Source: Tricholoma matsutake
Lineage: Eukaryota; Basidiomycota; Agaricomycetes; Agaricales; Tricholomataceae
Assembly: GCA_026075535.2 (NCBI GenBank)
Contig: AP026538.1
Coordinates: forward strand, 7,502,001-7,566,000
Direction of reading: 5' to 3'
Length of the DNA stretch: 64,000 nt
Shown: positions 23,701 through 32,777 of the stretch, piece by piece
Numbering within the stretch: position 1 is the first letter of the stretch
How the letters are laid out: every line of letters begins with the position of its first letter
Position numbers and translations under genes: made by a program
Notes under the pieces: model-generated
What the model was told of the DNA's origin: nothing
What the model saw: the letters and a program-made list of their open reading frames with translations, nothing else
Database searches by the model: none

Positions 23701-24643
23701 ACACATCTTCAAACTCATGGAGATGAGGGAGTAAGGAGTTAGTAGAGGATTTAGCAGCATTGTTTTTGTGGAAGGCCTCGGCGAGGCGTTGGGATATGTT
23801 CGATGTGGCACACACCTCATGCGATGAGCGAATCGCAGTGTAGAAGATCCGATCACCCTCCTCCACTTCCTCTGGGTCCTCATCATCATCATCCGAGTCC
23901 GGCATTAGATCAGGAACCCCTTCCAATTCTACTTCAGGTATAGGCAGGGGTCCAGCACGACACTTCTGAGTTTGTCGTATTGCCGCCTTCTGTCCACGAC
24001 GTTCTTGCCTGGCTTCTGTGAAACACGTCCGACAGCGGGATGGACATCGGCTCATGGTAACCTCCCCGGTGCGCCAGTCGACCTCTGGGTTATGGTCTCG
24101 AAGCCATGGATATCCCAAAATCGCCTTTTGCTTTCCTAATTGAGTGACAGCAAAAAGGGCACGCTCACTATGATCTTTGTAACGGAGAACCAGATCTGCA
24201 ACCTCTCGGATGGCACCAGCTTCATTTGGGGATCCATCCACATTATATACAGGTATCAGACGTGAGAGTGAGCGAGTATTTAGACGATGTTGTTGTACCA
24301 GATGGGAATCAATGAAGAGACCAGTCGCACCAGAGTCCAGGAGCGCAGAGACACCGAGTATCTGTCCAGTGTCGGTCGTCTGCAGTTCGATGGCTAGGTT
24401 TAAGGAATGTGCAGAGGGAGTGGATGCCACAATATACTTGCGTGGTAGTTTACGCTCCCATGATTTAATTTTGGGACGTGGAGTAGAAGGAGAGATGGGG
24501 AGAGCAGGTACGTCTTTAGCCAACTTTGAAGGGTCAGAGAGGGGAGCAGTCACAGAAATGGATTCATTCTCCAGGGATTCAACTGACAAGACTTCAAAGC
24601 GGTTATGGACAGGCAGTGAGGGCATACGATTCACTCGCTGCAA
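20732..24643 (-). pseudogene. pol: Gypsy-1 Pol with chromodomain, two internal TGA
   Basis: One frame from about 24643 to TAG at 20732-20734 encodes, in order: aspartic protease (LLDSGATGLFIDSHL), RT ([27 protein letters not shown]), RNase H (VEADSSDFVTGAVLS, IWTDHKNLEYF), integrase HHCC zinc region (HHDSQIAGH..CRTCDLC) and DDE core (SVDFVVELP, LSDRGPQFMAEF, HPQTDGQTERVNQELEQ). A chromodomain follows ([16 protein letters not shown]). TGA codons interrupt it at 23468-23470, inside the RT just after KKDGSL, and at 20924-20926, at the chromodomain start. Both fit CGA to TGA. Otherwise the frame is open over about 1,300 codons. Confidence 0.9.
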
Positions 24644-25749
24644 ATAGGAAAATCCTGCTCCTCTACAACTTCCAGCTTAACCTCCTCTCTAACTTGATCC
24701 TTCGCTTCCTCAACATCTACAAGTGCCAACAGATCTTGCAGGAGTTCGTCTTGTCCCTCGGGGGTGAGCATGCGGATATCCTGACGATGGGGACACACTC
24801 CAGCCCTGTGTCCAGGTTCCCCACAATGGTAGCAGAGATCCAACTTACATGCACGGCTGTGGGCTGCATCAACATCCATTGGTACTGGGATATTGACGGC
24901 TGGTGTGGGAGTTTGACGAGCAGGAATGGGGTTAGGGTGGGGGAGGCTTCGATTGAAGGTGTAGGGTGTATGAGTGGTAGTTGGAGCACGGAATGCAGCA
25001 TTAAACGCCGCATTTGTGAGTCGGTTCTCGTCACAGAGTGAAGCAGCTTCATACCAAGCAAGGATATCATCGTCCGCTGGGCGCCCTTCCAACATCTGTG
25101 CAATCTGGTCCTGAATTTCTCGGTTGAGTCCCCGTCGGAACTTCACCACCACTGGTAACCCACTCCCATACCCTGCCATGTCCACCAAATCCTTGAACTC
25201 ATTGATATAGTCATCCACGGATCGACGTCCCTGGTGGTAAGTGGATGACTCAAGTCGTGTCACTGCTCGGTGGCGTTCATTGAGGGGGCAGAAGTGGCGT
25301 ACGAACTCAGCTCGAAAGTCACCCCAAGTGGAGAAAGGTAGAGAACCGAGTTCTTTAGTTTGACGTAGGATATGGTCCACATAGAGATAGGCGCGTTCAG
25401 ATTTCATGTATGTGAAGGCCCAATAAATTTTTGCAGCCTCATCGATGAATTGATGCGACTGGAGACTAATGTATAACTCACAGGAATTAAGGAATGCATG
25501 TCCCTGCGCACGTGCACCATTAAATTCGGCGGGGGGGGACAGTTTGATCTGGGCACGTTCCTTAGTGGACGCGTTTGGCAAAACATCGTTGTTGGGTGCG
25601 CTTGGAGTCATGAAGGGGGAACTATTAGTCGTAGGGTTAGCCTGGAGGGTCCTAACGAAGTTTTCAATCGTAGATTTAAGCGAGTCGATTTGCGCGCGCA
25701 TTCCGGAAACGTCGCTTTCAAGCGCGTCGAAGCGTTCTGATGCGTCCAT
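24631..25749 (-). CDS. gag: Gypsy-1 Gag, intact
   Basis: This 372-aa Gag starts at ATG 25749 (MDASERFDALESD). It has an N-terminal heptad-like segment (MRAQIDSLKSTIENFV), a retrotransposon-gag core (around residues 75-215, FCPLNERHRAV, YHQGRRSVDDYINEF) and a CCHC knuckle CYHCGEPGHRAGVC at about residue 310. It packages element RNA into particles. The pol frame overlaps its last ~13 nt in the -1 frame. A short T run lies just upstream, but I saw no canonical slippery heptamer. No stops are present. Confidence 0.9.
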   Translation of the reverse strand: MDASERFDALESDVSGMRAQIDSLKSTIENFVRTLQANPTTNSSPFMTPSAPNNDVLPNASTKERAQIKLSPPAEFNGARAQGHAFLNSCELYISLQSHQFIDEAAKIYWAFTYMKSERAYLYVDHILRQTKELGSLPFSTWGDFRAEFVRHFCPLNERHRAVTRLESSTYHQGRRSVDDYINEFKDLVDMAGYGSGLPVVVKFRRGLNREIQDQIAQMLEGRPADDDILAWYEAASLCDENRLTNAAFNAAFRAPTTTHTPYTFNRSLPHPNPIPARQTPTPAVNIPVPMDVDAAHSRACKLDLCYHCGEPGHRAGVCPHRQDIRMLTPEGQDELLQDLLALVDVEEAKDQVREEVKLEVVEEQDFPICSE

Positions 25750-25915
25750 GTCGCTAGGGAGCGCGTTTGGCGAAAATGGCGGCGCAATAAAGGCGAGAGT
25801 ATCTGGAACGGTGTGTAGGGACTCTGTGGAGCTTTGGGAAGCGTCGTCCAGTCCGTACCTGCCTATTTTGGGCAGCGCGTTCGCGATTTTCGGGCCTTAG
25901 GGGAGAGTTTTCTAC

Positions 25916-26341
25916 TATAAGGGCAACCTAAGCCTCTAGCAAAGGGAAATCCGAAGTTAAAATTATACTACATAATACAGGCATTGGGGGCGCACCTAGC
26001 AAAGGGAAATCCGAAGAGAAAACTCTAAGGATCCCCTTGCTGATGCCCAGTATATGTGAAGACGACAAAAATCAAATATAACCTAAAAATAGAAAAAGGT
26101 GGAGATAGGCGGATCAAGGCCGCCGAATGACATCATACCAAGGGGTATGTGTCGGAAGGGGTACTCCGCCTCTAAATATAAAAGTGTCAACATATACAAA
26201 CATGATAGCAAGGGAAAATTAGTAATAAAATCCGGAAAAATCATAGAAAATGAAGAATAGAAGGAAATGAGGTGGGGAAAAATATGGGACGAACATAAAA
26301 AATAGGAAAAACACACAGGGCACCCCCTTAGTCCCCTTACA
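25916..26341 (-). repeat. Gypsy-1 5' LTR
   Basis: This is a 426-bp LTR nearly identical to the 3' LTR. The element's promoter should lie here. The internal sequence begins GTAGAAAACTCTCCCC on the minus strand. Confidence 0.9.
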
Positions 26342-27975
26342 ATCTCCAGTAGAACCTGGTGGTTCAAGGAGGGGAAAAACTGAGCGATGTCGAAGGCAAC
26401 AACACTCATCTTGAGTCCTTTGGCCCATCCTGCTCTAACCAGATGGGTAAGGTAGATTCCTGCATCCTCAGTGGAACGCTGGGCGACACCTCCGAACTGA
26501 TTTTGCTCGAAGGCCTTGTGTGCGACACCGTCAAACTGAAGTCGCCTGGACAACATCTTTTCGACTAATTTGCCCAGAGTGTTCAGTAGCACGATAGGCC
26601 TGAACGACTTTGGAGTGGAGTAATTAGGTTTCCCTGGCTTTGGGATGATAACCGACAAGGATTCCTTAAAGTGAGCTGGCCAATGGCCAGCAGTGATGCA
26701 CGCCTCAGCAATGCGGGTGATGAGCCCTGCCACTTCGGGGTTGCTACACCAGTATTTAAGGTGCAACCATGTAGCATGATCGGGACCTGGAGTGGAATGG
26801 GAAGAGCACGCGTTTAGCGCTTCTTTCATTTCCATGATGGAGAATGGGATCCAGGCCCTTTCAGGCACCGGATCGAGTTCATCAAGAATGCTCAGATCGA
26901 CTACTCGATCTGAGGCAGCGTTATAGGACCCATCAAGGGCAGCCCAGAGGGAATCCAGATCGTTGCAAGGTTCTCCCCGATAGGAAATTGCCTCGTACGA
27001 TGGGAGGTTGCATTGGCGATTCCAGGACATCAAATCCCAGGGTCGTCTATTCATTGTAGCCACTTCTTGGATACGGTTGTTGAAGAAGTCGCACTTTGCA
27101 TGTCGCATGACTTTCCTGTAGTGCTTCCAGTCCTCCTCATCCCGGGAGGCTCTGTAAGCGTCCAGAGCACCACTGCATTCATCTGTCCACCAACCTTTGG
27201 ATGACTTGCCGAGGCGAGATTCCTTGGCGTGGTTTTCCCATGCCTTGTTTAAAATCGTTGATATCGCCAAGACAACGTCATCGATTTCTGCCGAAGTATC
27301 TCCATGCCCATCTAGCCACAGGGTTAAAGCGGAGGAGACAGCATCTCAATATGATGCTTCCTCCTCGGATCCTTTTTTGATGGACCACTTGGTAACCGGA
27401 ACCAAAGATCCCGGGCCAGGTAGCACTAATGTCAGGGGGGCATAGTCAGACATCCCCCTGGCTTCAGGTACGATCTCACAGTACAATACAAATCTGAGAT
27501 CCATAGGTACGAACATTAGGTCGATCACCATGGGGTGAAGGCCTTGTTGAGGGGGGAAGTGAGTGGGGCCCTCCACCACTGGTAGGGCTCTAGTCAGGCC
27601 TAATGCCATAGCCGTTTCCACTAAGTGGTCAGCATGGACAGAGTGTTCAGGCCCCTGGGGATCCCAGGGGGCATGTCTCACGTTGAAGTCGCCGCACATG
27701 AAGTGCAAGCGTGGGATCACCATGACGTTCTCAAATAAGAGCGTGATGGCTGAATGTTGGCTATCCGAATAGACGTTAGCAAGTAGCATGACATCTTCTC
27801 CTATTCCCAGTGAGAACAAAAGGATGTCACGATCATCGATCAGATCTTGTCTGAGACCCGGTCTTAGATTAGCGATGCTGTTCGCAAAGTAGACAGCAAT
27901 GTGTGGAGGGGAGTCAATTCCCGACACTATGTATCTCGACTTCTACCGTCATCTACTTGTGCTAAATCATCCTCA

Positions 27976-28797
27976 ATGCCCTCTACAAACCGTGGAGTGC
28001 GAACTTGACACCAGGCGGTGCATGGTGACCCCCTCTTATACACAAACACTGACTTTGCAGACTTTGACGACAACTACCTCCCAGAGTTTGGACATGTCTC
28101 CTTGAGCAGATGGGACTCTGATGTGGCTAACCAGTTCCACAATCTTTGGGTGGAAGATGACTCCTCCGACCTGCCAGATGACGATGACGGCTCTGCCACC
28201 GGCGGAGACGTCGAATTCATTCCGGGTCTCACCGAGCTAGCCTCACAGGAGACGATAAACCACTTCTTGGCATCACAAGTGATAGCCAATGAGGTGCATG
28301 ATCTGGCTCTCGAGCTTGGGCTTGAGGCCAACAACAATCAAGAGCTCGGCATCGCCGAGCTCCTCTATCCAGAGGGGCAGCAGGAGCAATCTGCGCCGCC
28401 CCTCCCCACATCACCAGATTCATCCGCCATCCCAGAGTTGGTGGAGGATGAGCCTCCATTGTCGAGAGATGAGAGGGTGGAAATAACATCCGCCTCTCAT
28501 GGCTTTCTACACTTACTGGAGGCTATGACGATCTTCGTCGGTACCGTCCGAGTATCCGCTGTTCCGCTCATAGAGAGGAACGCATAGCGCCAGATGGCCT
28601 GGGAACTATTCACGACCACCTGGCGATTGTCTGAGCCAATGTCGGCAGAACTAGCAGCTGCCAGATTGCCTCTCGACCTCACGTCACTGGCAGCCTTCAG
28701 GGCTTCCTACGCAGCTAGGCAGGCAGCTCATGCAGAGCTCCATCATGGGGAACCCTCGTCCTCATCACGATGCCGCCGTCCTCGAGGTCCGTGAGCA
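27976..28797 (+). pseudogene. B element ORF of B-e, two nonsense codons
   Basis: The ORF matches the intact B-f ORF from MPSTNRG onward but carries TGA at 28006-28008 (CGA in B-f, a CpG change) and TAG at about 28585 (TGG, Trp, in B-f). Between the stops it reads the acidic region (DDNYLPEFGH, DLPDDDDGSATGGD) and the conserved core (IPELVEDEPPLSRDERVE). The C-terminal Ala-rich and Arg/Pro segments follow and end GPs before TGA. Confidence 0.75.
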
Positions 28798-29783
28798 CAG
28801 CAGTGCCGCTACTGAAAGGGGGGTGCCACCCCTCCACATCTACTTCCACCAATTGGTTGGTGGCCGATATCGGGATAGTGGCAGTTTGTCGCTTCCTTCT
28901 ACCTTCTCCCCGCTGCAGGGGGGACGTTGTTACCGAGCGTATGCCCTCATTGGCATCTACTTGAAGGGGGCCTTGGCCCCCTATCCATGGTAGTTCCAGT
29001 GAATAACCAGGTGAACAACCAGCTACCACATCTCTGTCACTCATGTGGGAGCGCGGTGATGGTCCACCTCATTCATCTGGGGTGGTCAATCCTCGCTGGC
29101 CAGGAGCATGCAGATGGTTATTCCTCCCGCAAGGGGGGATTTACAGTGAATTAACATGGCCGCGCCTGATCTGACTTCGGTTGGATATGTGGCTGGGGGA
29201 CTGTTCTGCACTGGCGGACGAGTTAATGGCTAGCTTTGGGAGGGGGGGCTCTGTAAGGGGACTAGGGGGGTGCCCTGTGTGTTTTTCCTATTTTTTATGT
29301 TCGTCCTATATTTTTCCCCACCTCATTTCCTTCTATTCTTCATTTTCTATGATTTTTCCGGATTTTATTACTAATTTTCCCTTGCTATCATGTTTGTACA
29401 TGTTGACACTTTTATATTTAGAGGCGGAGTACCCCTTCTGACACATACCCCTTGGTATGATGTCATTCGGCGGCCTTGATCCACCTATCTCTGCCTTTTT
29501 CTATTTTTAGGTTATATTTGATTTTTGTCATCTTCACATATACTGGGCATCAGCAAGGGGATCCTTAGAGTTTTCTCTTCGGATTTCCCTTTGCTAGAGG
29601 CTTAGGTTGCCCTTATAGTAGAAAACTCTCCCCTAAGGCCCGAAAATCGCGAACGCGCTGCCCAAGATAGGCAGGTATGGACTGGACGACGCTTCCCAAA
29701 GCTCCACAGAGTCCCTACACACCGTTCCAGATACTCTCGCCTTTATTACGCTGCCATTTTCGCCAAACGCGCTCCCTAGCGAC

Positions 29784-30907
29784 ATGGATGCATCAGAATG
29801 CTTCAACGCGCTTGAAAGCGACATTTCCAGAATGCGTGCGCAAATCGACTCGCTTAAATCTACGATTGAAAACTTCGTTAGGACCCTCCAGGCTAACCCT
29901 ACGACTAATAGTTCCCCCTTCACGACTCCAAGCGCACCCAACAACAACGTTTTGCCAAACACATCCACTAAGGAACGTGCCCAGATCAAACCGCCCCCCC
30001 CCCCCCCGCCGAATTTAATGGTGCATGTGCACAGGGACGTGCATTCCTTAATTCCTGTGAGTTATACATTAGTCTCCAGTCGCATCAATTTGTCGATGAG
30101 GCTGCAAAAATTTATTGGGCCTTCACATACATGAAATCTGAACGTGCCTATCTCTATGTGGACCGTATCCTACGTCAAACTAAAGAACTCGGTTCTCTAC
30201 CTTTCTCCACTTGGGGTGACTTTTGAGCTGAGTTCGTATGCCACTTCTGCCCCCTCAATGAATGCCACCGAGCAGTGACACAACTTGAGTCATCCACTTA
30301 CCACCAGGGATGTCGATCCGTGGACGACTATATCGATGAGTTCAAGGATTTGGTGGACATGGCAGGATATGGGAGTGGGTTACCAGTGGTGGTAAAGTTC
30401 CGACGGGGGCTCAACCAAGAAATTCAGGACCAGATTGCACAGATGTTGGAAGGGTGCCCAGCGGACGATGATATCCTTGCTTGGTATGAAGCTGCTTCAC
30501 TCTGTGACGAGAACCGACTCACAAATGCGGCGTTTAATACTGCATTCCGTGCTCCAACTACCACTCATACACCCTACACCTTCAATCGAAGCCTCCCCCG
30601 CCCTAACCCCATTCCTACTCATCAAACTCCCACACCAGCCGTCAATGTCCCAGTACCAATGGATGTTGATGCAGCCTGCAGCCATGCACGTAAGTTGGAT
30701 CTCTGCTACCATTGTGGGGAACCTGGACACAGGGCTGGAGTGTGTCCCCATCGTCAGGATATCCGCATGCTCACCCCCGAGGGACGAGACAAACTCCTGC
30801 AAGATTTGTTGGTGCTTGTAGATGTTGAGGAAGCGAAGGATCAAGTTGCAGAGGAGATTAAGTTGGAAGTTGTAGAGGAGCAGGATTTTCCTATTTGCAG
30901 CGAGTGA
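29784..30907 (+). pseudogene. Gypsy-2 gag, frameshift and nonsense
   Basis: It is homologous to the gypsy-1 Gag from MDASECFNALESD. A poly(C) tract expanded to about 15-16 C at 29,991-30,007 shifts the frame, and TGA at 30224-30226 replaces the CGA of gypsy-1 (TTT TGA GCT). The second half is open again (YHQGCRSVDDYIDEF, CYHCGEPGHRAGVC) and ends at TGA 30905-30907. Confidence 0.85.
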
Positions 30908-32091
30908 ATCGTATGCCCTCACTGCCTGTCCATAACCGCTTTGAAGTCTTGTCAGTTGAATCCCCGGAGAATGAATCCATTTCTGTGACTGCTCCCCTCT
31001 CTGACCCTTTGAAGTTGGCTAAAGACGTACCTGCTCTCCCCATCTCTCCTTCTACTCCATGTCCCAAAATTAAATCATGGGAGCGTAAACTACCACGCAA
31101 GTATATTGTGGCATCCACTCCCTCTGCACATTCCTTAAACCTAGCCATCGAACTGCAGACGACTGACACTGGACAGATACTCGGTGTCTCTGCGCTCCTG
31201 GACTCTGGTGCAACTGGTCTCTTCATTGATTCCCATCTTGTACAACAACATCGTCTAAATACTCACTCACTCTCACGTCCGATACCTGTATATAACGTGG
31301 ATGGATCCCCAAATGAAGCTGGTGCCATCCGAGAGGTTGCAGACCTGGTTCTCCGTTACAAAGATCATAGTGAGCATGCCCTTTTTGCTGTCACTCAATT
31401 AGGAAAGCAGAAGGTGATTTTGGGATATCCATGGCTTCGAGACCATAACCCAGAGGTCGACTGGCGCACCGGGGAGGTTACCATGAGCCGATGTCCATCC
31501 CACTGTTGGATGTGTTTCACAGAAGCCAGGCAAGAACGTCGTGGACAGAAGGCAGCAATACGATGAACTCAGAAGTGTCATGCTGGACCCCTGCCTATAC
31601 CGGAAGTGGAATTGGAAGGGGTTCCTGATCTAATGCCAGACTCGGATGATGATGATGAGGACCCAGAGGAAGTGGAGGAGGGTGATCGGATCTTCTACAC
31701 TGCGATTCGCTCATCGCATGAGGTGTGTGCCACATCGAACATATCCCAACGCCTCGCTGAGGCCTTCCACAAAAACAACGCTGCTAACTCCTCTACTAAC
31801 TCCTTACTCCCTCATCTCCATGAGTTTGAAGATGTGTTCTCCAAGGAGTCATTCGACTCTCTTCCTGCGCGTAAGCCATGGGATCACGCGATCGAACTCA
31901 CCCCCAGCACAACCCCTTCATCCTGCAAAGTCTATCCTCTCTCTCCAGAAGAACAACGGCAGCTTGACCAGTTCATCGACGAGCACCTGGCCTCTGGACG
32001 TATTCGACCATCAAAGTCACCCATGGCCTCTCCCTTTTTCTTTGTCAAGAAGAAGGATGGCTCACTTTGACCGGTTCAAGACTACAGAAGA
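30895..32091 (+). pseudogene. Gypsy-2 pol, protease and RT start only
   Basis: This contains the protease (LLDSGATGLFIDSHL) and the linker up to the first RT block (FFFVKKKDGSL). A TGA near 31564-31566 falls where other copies encode Gln or Arg. The TGA at 32068-32070 is at exactly the same codon as in gypsy-1. Coding homology stops about 20 bp later. Confidence 0.85.
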
Positions 32092-32777
32092 TGAGGTAGG
32101 TAGGGGCGGCAAATGACCTAGGTCAGGCACCGTCACCAACAATCCTCACGATGTCCCAAGGATGGATCACCTAGAGGAATGGGATGGGCAACACCCCCCC
32201 CTCACAAATCTGCGAGAACTCGAGGCCCTAGAGGGGCACAACCTCTTCCTAAACCCCCAGCAGGGGGTGTCTCTTTGTCATGGGGCAGGGGACCTCCCCC
32301 CCCCCCATGAACTGGTCAACCAAGCCCATAGGCAAGGGGACCTTTGCTCAGGTCGCTTGTTTCCCTGGGGGACAAGCACCTAACACTTCCATGGATGGCC
32401 TTGTGCACTTAGCCAAAGCCTTCCCTGAACTTCCTACCAACAAGCTGGCTGATATCCAGCAGCACATCGGCCCTTCCAGGCCAAAGGCTGCAAAGCCCTC
32501 GCCCACTGTCCATGGACCGTTGAGACGACAGGTCCTTGTTCACGTTCACCCCCCTATGGAGGAGGGAGCAAACCCAGCTGACTTCCTCGACCATGTCAGG
32601 ATCACTCTCACACTGCACCACTCTAAACTAGTGGCCCAGTCTGCTACTCTACATGCTGGGAACATCTCAGTGTCTACCAACATAGTTGCCTCTGAGGAGG
32701 ACCTACGATGCTTCAAGGAGGCAGCTCACAAGGCCTTCCCCTTTGTGCTGCAAGTCGATGCGGCGCTACCTCATGAC
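32092..32777 (+). mobile_element. Probable LINE-A ORF1 N-terminal fragment
   Basis: This ~690-bp segment between gypsy-2 and B-f is present once in the window. It has an open frame from about ATG 32308 (MNWSTKPIGKGTFAQV) with HPPMEEGANPADFLDHVRI and SVSTNIVASEEDLRCF, running into the B-f junction. The pattern resembles the N-terminal part of fungal LINE ORF1 proteins, and the last bases (ATGAC) match the first LINE bases at the A-4/B-e junction. This assignment is inferred from position and style. It could instead be a fragment of another repeat. Confidence 0.4.

Larger units (their letters stand above)
20295..26341 (-). mobile_element. Gypsy-1, chromodomain LTR retrotransposon
   Basis: This 6,047-bp minus-strand Ty3/gypsy element has two 426-bp LTRs that differ at one base I could find (a CpG change near 20478 vs 26100). 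The LTR ends are TGTAAGGG and CCCTTATA. A 5-bp target duplication ATCTC flanks it (20290-20294 and 26342-26346) inside LINE A-5. The order is gag, protease, RT, RNase H, integrase, chromodomain. I did not recognise a tRNA primer-binding site after the 5' LTR. Near-identical LTRs imply a recent insertion. Confidence 0.95.
17693..27926 (-). mobile_element. LINE-A copy A-5, best preserved, with nested gypsy
   Basis: A minus-strand LINE-A starts at poly(T) 17693-17712 and is 5'-truncated inside the endonuclease domain at 27926. It is about 4.2 kb without the nested gypsy at 20295-26341. The flanking duplication CTATGTATC lies in B-e. This copy has the YVDD box and the RNase H Glu intact, so it serves as the reference for the other copies. 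Confidence 0.9.
18237..27926 (-). pseudogene. LINE-A ORF2, split by gypsy-1
   Basis: The frame runs from the endonuclease (MCGDFNVRHAPWDPQGPEH with the catalytic Asp/Asn pair; MSDYAPLTLVL) through one in-frame TGA at 27346-27348 (TAT TGA GAT, CGA expected). It continues into the RT fingers and palm (FRPIVLLNTLGKLVEKMLS, AFDIAQFFPSLNHQVLLEI) and is interrupted by gypsy-1. It resumes at 20294 with VGQGSALSPVL, YVDDGTLIARS, RNase H (VAVDTSV, EVELFAL, IFSDSTTGI) and the terminal CWCLGPDIQTRDHLLRVC knuckle, with TAG at 18237-18239. One stop and one insertion are the only breaks I found. Confidence 0.85.
16958..29251 (+). mobile_element. B element copy B-e (16958-17692 and 27927-29251)
   Basis: A plus-strand B element of the B-f subfamily is split by LINE A-5. 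The left part is the 5' leader, starting GCTCCTTGAC at 16958. The right part holds the ORF and 3' UTR. The LINE insertion duplicated CTATGTATC (17684-17692 and 27927-27935). The 3' UTR is interrupted at 29252 by the LTR of gypsy-2, and the B 3' end is not recovered. Confidence 0.8.
29252..32091 (+). mobile_element. Gypsy-2, 3'-truncated relative of gypsy-1
   Basis: A plus-strand copy has its 5' LTR at 29252-29617 and sits in the 3' UTR of B-e. The LTR is 366 bp because 60 bp between the two 20-bp motifs is absent. Homology to gypsy-1 stops at 32091, within the RT (GACTACAGAAGA), where unrelated sequence begins. There is no 3' LTR and no integrase. Confidence 0.9.
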
